In this document: piece by piece, positions 16,830 to 23,797 of the stretch
How the letters are laid out: every line of letters starts with the position of its first letter
How positions within the stretch are numbered: the first letter of the stretch is position 1
DNA from: Deferribacteraceae bacterium UBA6793
GTDB lineage: Bacteria; Chrysiogenota; Deferribacteres; Deferribacterales; Geovibrionaceae
Direction of reading: 5' to 3'
NCBI GenBank assembly: GCA_002452405.1
Contig: DKFP01000016.1
Span: 1-38,147 of the forward strand
DNA: 38,147 bases
Notes under the pieces: generated by a model
Seen by the model: the letters and a program-made list of their open reading frames with translations, nothing else
Told to the model about the DNA's origin: nothing
Databases searched by the model: none
Translations under genes and position numbers: made by a program

Positions 16830-18233
16830 TTAGTTGATTCTCGCGTGTGATCTTGAAACTTTACCAGAGTTACTTTCAATCACATCAGCATTCTCTCTTC
16901 CGATAGTAAGTCCTCTCGGCGTAACTTTGAATAATCTGCTAACATTATCACCTTTGGTACACTTTACAGCCAATGCAGAGCCTTCGCTAACAACTATAAA
17001 CTCAGGACCGTCTGAGCAGAGACGGATAGTATCACCTGATTTTAAGGCAGTAGGAACATTTGCCTGAAGTTTCACATTGTTTAGGTAAGTTCCGTTTGAA
17101 CTGCCAAGGTCTGTTATGTTAACGGTATTTGTTACAGATGATTTTGGAGCAACAGGCTTAACGGTATTGTCCTTCTTTCTTAACAAGAAAAATGCCAGAA
17201 AGGCCAGTAATATCAAAACGCCCCCTATTAATATAGAGGTGAAGTTTGAATGGCTTTTGTTCGGTTCTGCAACAGTGACAACAGGCTTCTTAATTACTGA
17301 TTTGGCAGATTCTTTCTGCTTTACGCTGTTGTCAGCAGTGGCTGTTATTTCAGTGTATGGTATGTTCAGCGTATCAAGTTCTTCTTTAACTTTCTTGATC
17401 GGAATTGCATAAGAAGTTCCTATTTTTGTTTCTGTTGACAGTGACTCATTGGTCAGCAGTGATGCGAGAGTCTTAAAAACAGCTGATTCATTGTTGTCTA
17501 CATTGTCAAGAAGACCTATAACTTCGCCATTTGTATTTGTAAGCGGTCCGCCATACATGCCGTTGTTAACAATAAGGTTTGTTTGAATCAGAGAACCTTT
17601 GAATCCACCCATATCTTTGGCCGTTGAAGAAATTATTCCGTCATTGATTGTTGGACTTGATTCGTATGTATCAATAGACAATCTTTCAGTAGGGTAACCT
17701 ATGCCATAAACCTGTTTGCCTTCTGCATTATTCATGTAAAAATCACTATCAGCTAGGACAGCGGCTGTAGAATTCTTTTTCACAAGTTTAACTTTCAGCA
17801 GTGTGACCGCAGATTCTTTTGTCGGAATAATATCAACAGAGCTGATTTCGCTGATACCAGAGTCTTTAACGCCTTTGACATAGAGGATCTCATTTTTAGC
17901 GAGCTCGTTCAGATTGGACGTTTTCAGAACAGTGGCTATGTATATCTGATTATTAACGTTGCTCACGATAACACCTGATGCAACAACCACAGGGTTGACG
18001 CCGCTAACTTTGAATTTGTTTATAAGAGCTTTTTTCTCAATTCCTTTGGCGTTGTCAAACCACGTCATGAACGTGCGCCATTTCGCTTTATCTCCATTTT
18101 CAGGTACAGAAATCACTATCTGTACTATAGATTTCTTGATTTTGTCGAAATTCTGTAGGTTTTCACCCGCAAAGGCAAATGCTGATACGAAAAACATGCA
18201 AATAACCAAAAATAATATCTTCCTTCGACACAT
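16830..18233 (-). CDS. Trypsin-fold pseudoprotease with membrane anchor and circularly permuted FHA domain
   Basis: A 467-residue protein. A signal peptide (1-22, AFA-G) leads a periplasmic chymotrypsin-like domain (about 30-295). The serine motif is altered to GMYGGP (225-230), so Tyr227 replaces the catalytic Ser. The His position reads IATVLK and the Asp position PTKESAV, so all three triad residues appear lost. A transmembrane helix (about 332-351) is followed by a cytoplasmic tail. In that tail the second half of an FHA domain (367-415: ITDLGSSNGTYLNNVKL, LKSGDTIRLC) comes before the first half (419-467: FKVTPRGLTIGRENAD, KVSRSHARIN, end). Gly-Arg 445-446, Ser460 and the SSNG motif keep phosphothreonine-binding residues. 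GGAGG precedes the ATG. It lies 14 nt after the PP2C gene. Confidence 0.82.
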   Translation of the reverse strand: MCRRKILFLVICMFFVSAFAFAGENLQNFDKIKKSIVQIVISVPENGDKAKWRTFMTWFDNAKGIEKKALINKFKVSGVNPVVVASGVIVSNVNNQIYIATVLKTSNLNELAKNEILYVKGVKDSGISEISSVDIIPTKESAVTLLKVKLVKKNSTAAVLADSDFYMNNAEGKQVYGIGYPTERLSIDTYESSPTINDGIISSTAKDMGGFKGSLIQTNLIVNNGMYGGPLTNTNGEVIGLLDNVDNNESAVFKTLASLLTNESLSTETKIGTSYAIPIKKVKEELDTLNIPYTEITATADNSVKQKESAKSVIKKPVVTVAEPNKSHSNFTSILIGGVLILLAFLAFFLLRKKDNTVKPVAPKSSVTNTVNITDLGSSNGTYLNNVKLQANVPTALKSGDTIRLCSDGPEFIVVSEGSALAVKCTKGDNVSRLFKVTPRGLTIGRENADVIESNSGKVSRSHARIN

Positions 18234-18247
18234 AAACTTACCTCCAA

Positions 18248-19000
18248 TTAATCCTCTTCAATATTATTTATTTTAACTACCTGAACTGTTATGTTGTCAG
18301 AACCGCCGCGTTCTTTAGCAAGATTCAACATTCTTTGTCCTGATTCTTCAGAGTTGCATGCAAGAGAGATTTCAAAAATTTCTTTATTATCCAAATAATT
18401 ATATAAGCCATCGGAACAGATGACGAATCTATCTTCCGCCAAAACGGGAAATTTTTTGATGAAATCCTCTTCCCAGTATAATTCCCTTCCAAGTACCTTT
18501 GAAAGCATGTGTTTTTTCGGATGCGTCAATGCTTCTTCATGCTTAATCAGCCCCGATTTTTCCATTTCAGCGACAACTGTATGGTCATCTGAAATCTGAA
18601 CTATGTTGTTGTCTCTGATGAGATAAACTCTTGAGTCTCCGATATTGCAAACATAACCGTTGTATCCATTGATTATCAGCAGGGCAAGTGTTGCTCCCAT
18701 CAAAGAGTTCTTGCCGTTTGATACAGAGAGTTCAAGCAGCTCATCATTACAGGTCAGAACCGACCTTTCGATCAGGTCTTCCATATTTCTGGCCTGTATG
18801 CTTTCCAGGTTGCTCAAAATATTTTCTGATACAAACTGAGACGCAACATCCCCGCCAGTATAGCCCCCCATCCCGTCTGACACCAGAAAAGCGATGCCTT
18901 TGTCTATTGATGTATAATCAGCAAAACTGAATGAGTCTTCGTTGACTGTTCTTATATTTCCAACATCTGTTAAGGCAGCATTTTCATACGATACAGACAT
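18248..19000 (-). CDS. PP2C-type Ser/Thr protein phosphatase (Stp1/PstP-like)
   Basis: A 250-residue soluble, metal-dependent phosphatase. Motifs in order: VNEDSF (19-24), VSDGMGGYTGGD (40-51, metal ligand Asp42), GATLALLI (102-109), NIGDSRVYLI (119-128), SDDHTVV (137-143), CSDGLYNYL (195-203, Asp197) and GGSDNITV (232-239, Asp235). All metal-binding acidic residues are present, so it should be active. PP2C enzymes of this type reverse Hanks-kinase phosphorylation. Its start codon overlaps the stop of the upstream FHA gene by one base (TAATG), which means translational coupling. The cognate kinase is the last gene of the same module. Confidence 0.94.
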   Translation of the reverse strand: MSVSYENAALTDVGNIRTVNEDSFSFADYTSIDKGIAFLVSDGMGGYTGGDVASQFVSENILSNLESIQARNMEDLIERSVLTCNDELLELSVSNGKNSLMGATLALLIINGYNGYVCNIGDSRVYLIRDNNIVQISDDHTVVAEMEKSGLIKHEEALTHPKKHMLSKVLGRELYWEEDFIKKFPVLAEDRFVICSDGLYNYLDNKEIFEISLACNSEESGQRMLNLAKERGGSDNITVQVVKINNIEED

Positions 19001-19602
19001 TAAGCACCAACAGTCATGTTAAACGGAACATATTGAACAATAATATCGCCTATTGTGATCAGGTCTCCGTCTTTCAACTGGTATTTGGAGAAAATTCTTT
19101 CTCCGTTAATCAGAAGTCCGTTAGTTGAGTTTTTGTCTACAATGGTTGTGGTATTGCCATCACACCAGATGACACCGTGTTCCGTTGAAACCGACTGGTG
19201 ACTCAAAAGTATATTGTTTTTTGAGCTTCGACCAATAGTGTTTTGCCCGCTGTACAGACAGAAGTCTTTGAATTGAAGATCTTCTGATACACAAACGACC
19301 CAGCCCTTCAGTTCCTTTTTACCGTTTTGTTTAGCGGACGCGCCGGCAATAGTCGTTTTATTGCAATCATCAAATGTAATATTACTTTCTGTTGTCGTTA
19401 TGTTCTCATAAATTGTTTTCTTAGAGTGAGCGTTTTCAACGACAGTTTCTTTTTTGGTTGAGGTATCTACTGCCGTTTTGTTAAAGTCGACTGTGGTAAC
19501 ATTTTTGTCTATAACAGTTCTGACTGAGGCGAGCAAGTTGCCGCATTTTGAACAATAAATAGCGTGTTCGAGATTCTCAGAGCCACATTTTGCACATTTC
19601 AT
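19000..19602 (-). CDS. Zinc-ribbon and FHA-domain adaptor protein
   Basis: A 200-residue cytoplasmic protein. An N-terminal zinc ribbon uses Cys3, Cys6, Cys17 and Cys20 (CAKC...YCSKC). A threonine-rich linker (about 26-90) contains a ten-residue repeat with a phosphorylatable residue in the same place. A canonical C-terminal FHA domain (about 98-195) shows NTIGRSSKNNI (121-131), SVSTEHG (137-143) and NSTNGLLING (158-167), the phosphothreonine-binding set. FHA proteins bind kinase-phosphorylated threonines, so this is likely both substrate and reader in the circuit, like GarA or Fha proteins. The start at 19602 was chosen because AAGAGG lies 6 nt before it; ATGs at 19623 and 19644 lack such a site. 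Confidence 0.88.
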   Translation of the reverse strand: MKCAKCGSENLEHAIYCSKCGNLLASVRTVIDKNVTTVDFNKTAVDTSTKKETVVENAHSKKTIYENITTTESNITFDDCNKTTIAGASAKQNGKKELKGWVVCVSEDLQFKDFCLYSGQNTIGRSSKNNILLSHQSVSTEHGVIWCDGNTTTIVDKNSTNGLLINGERIFSKYQLKDGDLITIGDIIVQYVPFNMTVGA

Positions 19603-19680
19603 ACAAAACCTCTTAATACTCATTATTTCATGATTGCTTAGCAATCTTGTTTGCGCTTCATTTTTTTCTTTCGATGCCAG

Positions 19681-20292
19681 TTAAAGGATTCCCAAAAGAG
19701 TGCCTTTTGCTATAGCATCCTTTTTATTGTTAACATTATATTTTTTATAAATTTTCTTAACATGTGATTGTATTGTTGAAAGACTGACGTTGCGCTGTGC
19801 TGCTATTTCTTCATATGAGGCGCCATTTGATAATTGTTGAAGCACTTTTAATTCCGTCATTGTTAATCTATGCTTATTTTGAATAAGTTCTTTGAATTTG
19901 TAAAAAAAACAGTTTGCTGTGCTCAGATTTGTCATTGCTTTTCCTGAGGATATGTTTTTTATACTGTCGATTAACTCTTTTTCATTGCAGTCTTTTATTA
20001 TATATCCTGATGCCCCGGCTAGAAGCGAGTGTACCAAGCCTTTGATGTCAGGTATGTCAGCAGATACAATAAAAATTGCTTTCTTATTTATTTTTGAAAC
20101 ATGTTTAAGAAAATCTATACAATTGATATCTATAAGATAAACACCGGAATATTCACTATTTATATCACTAATGCCTGATACGGTTGAATTATAATTAGCA
20201 CATAATTCAATATCACTAGCATTTGATAGTGTGCATGTAATTCGATCCGAAACCTCTTTTTGACTTTCAATCAGAATAACTTTAGTTTTCAT
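19681..20292 (-). CDS. NarL/LuxR-type response regulator
   Basis: A 203-residue regulator. The receiver domain (about 4-115) has Asp55 (VYLIDIN) as phosphoacceptor, Ser77 and Lys100 as switch residues, but only one acidic residue (Glu9) where most receivers have two, so phosphorylation may be weak or altered. The C-terminal LuxR helix-turn-helix (about 140-203) reads LTMTELKVLQQLSNGASYEE and STIQSHVKKIYKKYNV. It is the first gene of the minus-strand module; the FHA gene follows after 78 nt, so it may control the operon. A NarL-type histidine kinase lies beyond the dead IS, divergent, and is the likely partner. The ribosome site is weak. Confidence 0.88.
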   Translation of the reverse strand: MKTKVILIESQKEVSDRITCTLSNASDIELCANYNSTVSGISDINSEYSGVYLIDINCIDFLKHVSKINKKAIFIVSADIPDIKGLVHSLLAGASGYIIKDCNEKELIDSIKNISSGKAMTNLSTANCFFYKFKELIQNKHRLTMTELKVLQQLSNGASYEEIAAQRNVSLSTIQSHVKKIYKKYNVNNKKDAIAKGTLLGIL

Positions 20293-20314
20293 TATGGTAT
20301 TTTTACACTATAAC

Positions 20315-20346
20315 CACATTTATCGAAATGTGATTTTTCATGTGAT
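20315..20346 (-). promoter_or_regulatory. Palindrome and direct repeat upstream of the response regulator gene
   Basis: CACATTT-ATCG-AAATGTG (20315-20332) is a perfect 7-bp inverted repeat 23 bp before the start codon. ATGTGAT occurs at 20328-20334 and again at 20340-20346, 12 bp apart. This is the arrangement of a regulator-binding site close to the promoter, perhaps for autoregulation. A weak -35-like TTGTCA lies at 20399-20404 on the minus strand. Confidence 0.45.
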
Positions 20347-20502
20347 ATTTTTACGGGTAATTAGGATATAACTAAATTTATTTTCTTTTGAATGCACATG
20401 ACAACTTTTTAACAGAACAAGAAGAGACTAAGTGATAACGACAAGAATAATGGCAAAAGCCTGAATTAAAATTTAAATCATATAAACTGAATCGCCACTG
20501 AA

Positions 20503-21380
20503 TTAGTAGACAGATTTTTTGTTTATATCATAGCTCTTTTCAAATTCAATAGGAGAGATATTTCCGTTGTTTCCATGCCTACGTTGTAAAACAGCTCAAT
20601 ATTTAAGGACATCCATCTTTCCTTCTTCTCTGTCTTTTTAAACGTTCTTTTTTATTTTTTCTCGCTTTAACAACTTAAAAAGCTCTCAGCAACATCATTA
20701 TCGTAATAGTTGCCACGCCTGCTCATACTGCACACAAGATTGTGATGCTTTAGAAAGCTCTGTTATCTCAGCACCGGTATACTGGCTACCTTGGTATGAG
20801 TGGACTTAATGACTGTCTGGATAAGAAAGTCCACTGAGAGTGCATTTAGAATAATTTCGGAATGCATAGTAGACTGCGTAGACCAGCCGACAACTATTCG
20901 AGAGAACAAATCTATTACAACAGTAAGATAGAGCCGGTTTTCATATGTGCGGATATATGTAATATCCGTTTCACATACTTTGTTCGGTTCTGAGACAGAA
21001 AAATTCTGTTGCAGAGCATTGACAGCAATATTCGCTATTTTACCGAAGCTATATCTGAGTTTACGGCAGCCCATCTGAGACTTGATGCCAGCCTGTGACA
21101 TGAGCCCATATACCCTGTTTTTGCCGCAAACTTCACCGGACTCTCTTAGGTCGGTGTAAATCTTGCGGTAGTCATAGATACCGCCGCTCTATATTCCGTA
21201 CTGTTTAATGAGTCCGGTTAAATACTCGTCACGCTTTCTGTACGCTGATTTAGGTTCTTTCAGCCATGAGCAATATCCACTTAGATATATTCGCATAACC
21301 GTACAGAGAAGCCTGACGGCATGTTCTTCTCTGTATTTATATATAAAAGTGGACCTTACTGAGACTCTTTGGAAAAGCAC
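20503..21380 (-). pseudogene. Broken IS3 OrfB transposase
   Basis: The frame from 21380 reads HAVRLLCTVMRIYLSGYCSWL and LTGLIKQYGI, then an amber stop at 21189-21191, and continues in the same frame as GGIYDYRKIYTDLRESGEV, CETDITYIRTYENRLYLTVV and IDLFSRIVVGWS (first catalytic Asp region). A frameshift follows near 20810, after which another frame reads VHSYQGSQYTGAEI, where the second catalytic Asp of the usual HSDQGSQY is Tyr. The end of the gene is recognisable as NISPIEFEKSYDINKKSVY, stop at 20503. The protein cannot be active. Confidence 0.85.
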
Positions 21381-21442
21381 ACTGCGGCTTTTTTAGATGT
21401 CTCGTTCCTCTGTAACTCCACGAATCTCTTTCTTCAGGCAGT

Positions 21443-21631
21443 TTATTTCTGATTGCTGGTCTGCCTGAATTTTAAAAACAGTATCATTTGAACTGAATTT
21501 TTTAACCAGATATAGGTGCTGTGCGTGCTGGTACCTAAGCGACTGGCTAAATCGTAGATTTTATAGCCTTTCTCAGTGCTTTGTTTGACGACTTCAATCT
21601 TGAATTCTTCCGGGTATCGTTTGTTGCTCAT
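21443..21631 (-). pseudogene. Frameshifted IS3 OrfA
   Basis: The first 44 codons (MSNKRYPEEFKIEVVKQSTE, LASRLGTSTHSTYIWLK) are a typical IS3 OrfA helix-turn-helix. After a frameshift near 21500 the true continuation lies in another frame as NDTVFKIQADQQSEINCLKK and EIRGVTEERDI, the usual leucine-zipper-like end. The original gene would have run on to about 21390. Confidence 0.82.
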
Positions 21632-21791
21632 GAAACACTCTTAATGTTACTTTTTATAACTTAAAAATGTCTCAACTCTAAGAGCAGTTCAATAAAAAGC
21701 TCAATGTGAACAACAGACAAGATGCTTTTCTGGCGTGAATAATGAGGGAAATGATTCAGCGATAAGCATGTTATTGGTCGTATTAAGACTC

Positions 21792-21820
21792 TTTACATGG
21801 TCTATCTTGTTGTGTAAGAT
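21792..21820 (+). promoter_or_regulatory. Promoter of the NarL-type histidine kinase gene
   Basis: TTTACA (21792-21797), a 17-bp spacer, and TAAGAT (21815-21820) form a plausible sigma-70 promoter 38 bp before the kinase ATG. It lies outside the dead IS, so expression of the kinase need not depend on the insertion. Confidence 0.5.
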
Positions 21821-21858
21821 TATCATTAAAATAACGTCTTAAACGGGTATGCCACACA

Positions 21859-23430
21859 ATGAAAATCACATATAGACAGCGGCTTGTAATAATTACCACG
21901 TGTCTATCGGTTTTTCTGGTGAGTGTCTGCGTTTTCATCTATTACCGATACACATATAACATTGTAATGGATGGTATATCAAAGAACCTTGTCAATGCTA
22001 CTAATATGATGCGCTTCTCCCTTGATGACAGCGACATAGAACGCATCAAGCGTCTTAAATCAAAGATTTCTCCGCTGCTGAGCTATTCCGATTCTGACAT
22101 AGCTATACTTAAAAAAGGTGGTATCGTTACAGGTCTGGCGGAGGATGCCAGACAAAACATTGAGAAAGATGCAGATTTTCTATTTCTTGTGGATAAGATA
22201 AGAAAACTGGCACTGCAAACAGGTGATCCGTTATCAATAAAAGATACAGAATATGATCCCCAAAAACTGCACGACTACATTGCTAAAGGGGTCGTCGTCC
22301 CTTACATAACCTATTTTGATAGTAAATATTCCGAATATAAACTCAGCCAGACAATAATAGCACCCGTCTATCAGGACACCGGAGACATCAAGGGCAACAG
22401 CCCCGGGACAACATGGGTCTCTTCCATCAGTGATGAACATATTGATGATTATAAAGTATATGTAAACGACAAACTTTTTACAGATGAGTTCTATACGGCA
22501 TTATTTTCCGGAACGCCAATATTTGATAAAAACGGCAAATTCATAGCTTATCTTGGCTGTGATTATCCGGCTGGCGGAGAAATTCAAAAACTTGAAAATC
22601 TGAAGAAGACCAGTTATCTGCTTGTGTTTATTAGTGTTTTTGTCGGGTTAGCTCTTTCGGTAGCAGTATCAAAAAGAATGAGCGGTTCATTGAAAAAGCT
22701 GACGGATGCAGCGGACAATATAAAAAATAACAACTATGACGTGATTGTGAACATCCCCGATAAAGATGAATTCGGTCGTCTCGGCGACGCTTTTAACAAC
22801 ATGGCACAGTCTGTCAAGAGTACCACGACGGAGCTAAAAAGCAGCAACGAACGCCTAATGTCTCTTACGGCAGATATGCACGACGGAGTCGGTGCTGTAT
22901 TAACCAGCATCCAGATAGCCACCCGCAAAGAGAATAGCCTCAATATAGATAATGTTCATACTCTGGCAAAACAGGGCATGAGCGAAATCCGCTTTCTTAT
23001 GGATGCGATGGAGTATGAGACCTGCACGTTTGAGCTTCTTTTCGAGGGTATCGGGATTCTAGCGGCGGATATACTTAAACCTGTCGGTGTATCATTTGAG
23101 TTTATATATGAGGGTGATACAGGTTATGTGATACCTTTTCAGCTTTATCTGGATGTTCAACGGATAGCCAGAGAGGCTTTTACTAATATTATCAAACATT
23201 CGGATGCTGACAGATGTCTTACTGAGCTTTTTTTATCAGATGATTCTATTCGTCTCAGTATATCCGATAACGGACATCCGCTCAGGAAGCCTCTGACGGA
23301 ATCGGGCGGCAAGGGACTTAAAAATATTTCTTACAGAGCTATCAGATATAACGGGACATTTTCATCGGAGAGGACCGGTGACGGTTTTAGTCTCAGGTTA
23401 CATCTGCCCATACCTAAAAATATCATATAA
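21859..23430 (+). CDS. NarL-type (HisKA_3/HPK7-like) sensor histidine kinase
   Basis: A 523-residue membrane sensor. Transmembrane helices at about 8-29 and 252-271 bracket a periplasmic sensor region of some 220 residues without a recognised name, perhaps Cache-like. A HAMP linker (272-325) is followed by the dimerisation box with His341 in TADMHDGVGAVLTS, a motif of NarX/DesK-type kinases. The ATPase part has the N box REAFTNIIKH (Asn443), DNGHPL (470-475) and GGKGLKNI (483-490). NarX-type kinases pair with NarL-type regulators; the nearest one is the divergent gene at 19681-20292, separated only by the dead IS3 element. The Shine-Dalgarno is weak. Confidence 0.9.
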   Translation: MKITYRQRLVIITTCLSVFLVSVCVFIYYRYTYNIVMDGISKNLVNATNMMRFSLDDSDIERIKRLKSKISPLLSYSDSDIAILKKGGIVTGLAEDARQNIEKDADFLFLVDKIRKLALQTGDPLSIKDTEYDPQKLHDYIAKGVVVPYITYFDSKYSEYKLSQTIIAPVYQDTGDIKGNSPGTTWVSSISDEHIDDYKVYVNDKLFTDEFYTALFSGTPIFDKNGKFIAYLGCDYPAGGEIQKLENLKKTSYLLVFISVFVGLALSVAVSKRMSGSLKKLTDAADNIKNNNYDVIVNIPDKDEFGRLGDAFNNMAQSVKSTTTELKSSNERLMSLTADMHDGVGAVLTSIQIATRKENSLNIDNVHTLAKQGMSEIRFLMDAMEYETCTFELLFEGIGILAADILKPVGVSFEFIYEGDTGYVIPFQLYLDVQRIAREAFTNIIKHSDADRCLTELFLSDDSIRLSISDNGHPLRKPLTESGGKGLKNISYRAIRYNGTFSSERTGDGFSLRLHLPIPKNII

Positions 23431-23482
23431 ATGCAGACCGCTTCGTTGTTTATGTACACGGTCCCCGGCTCAGAACTCTTCA

Positions 23483-23550
23483 GTGACTCTACGGAATTCT
23501 TTTAATAGTTTATTTCTGATCGCTTGTCCGGCTGTATTTTATAGTCGTCG
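23483..23550 (-). pseudogene. Short fragment of a second IS3 OrfA
   Basis: This stretch aligns with the OrfA zipper region of the dead IS at about 21411-21480; for example a 30-nt block around AGTTTATTTCTGAT matches at 24 positions. Its translation keeps YKIQPDKRSEIN against FKIQADQQSEIN. Nothing else of the element is seen. The rest of 23431-23645 holds no gene I can support. Confidence 0.65.
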
Positions 23551-23645
23551 CTATAACGAAATTGAACGGTTTTGAACGATTTTAGTTTGTAAAAGCAACT
23601 TGTATAACTTGCTGATAATCATGCAAGTTATTGATAAGAAACAAA

Positions 23646-23719
23646 CGCCCCCGGCATGACTCGAACATGCGGCCTCTGGATTAGGAATCCATCGCTCTAT
23701 CCGCCTGAGCTACGGGGGC
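23646..23719 (-). tRNA. tRNA-Arg (anticodon CCU)
   Basis: A 74-nt cloverleaf: acceptor GCCCCCG/CGGGGGC with discriminator G, D arm GCTC...GAGC, anticodon loop TTCCTAA giving CCU (reads AGG), and T arm with TTCGAGT. One A-G mismatch tops the anticodon stem. The 3' CCA is not encoded. Confidence 0.95.
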
Positions 23720-23797
23720 GTGAAAGAAAAAATTATAGATTGAAGAACTTTTTGTCAAGTTATTTCTTTTTTTTTAAAAGTCTGCTATGTTGTTGCC

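Larger units (their letters stand above)
20488..21691 (-). mobile_element. Inactive IS3-type insertion sequence
   Basis: About 1.2 kb, the usual IS3 size. The left end (minus strand, from 21691) reads TGAACTGCTCTTAGAGTTGA with GACATTTTT after it; the right end (plus strand, from 20488) reads TGAATCGCCACTGAATTAGT followed by AGACAGATTTTT. These match as imperfect inverted repeats. Both transposase frames are broken (listed separately). No clear target duplication is seen at the edges. It lies between the divergent response regulator and histidine kinase genes. Confidence 0.85.

Noticed and set aside
17140..18233. Active DegP/HtrA-type protease
   Set aside because: The serine motif is GMYGGP and the His and Asp positions are also changed.
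12943..20292. Type VI secretion post-translational control cluster (PpkA/PppA/Fha)
   Set aside because: Kinase, phosphatase and FHA are present but no Tss structural gene is in the window, and the PEGA, pseudoprotease and VWA lipoprotein parts do not belong to that cluster.
20488..21691. Functional IS3 transposon
   Set aside because: OrfA is frameshifted, OrfB has an amber stop and a frameshift, and the second catalytic Asp is Tyr.
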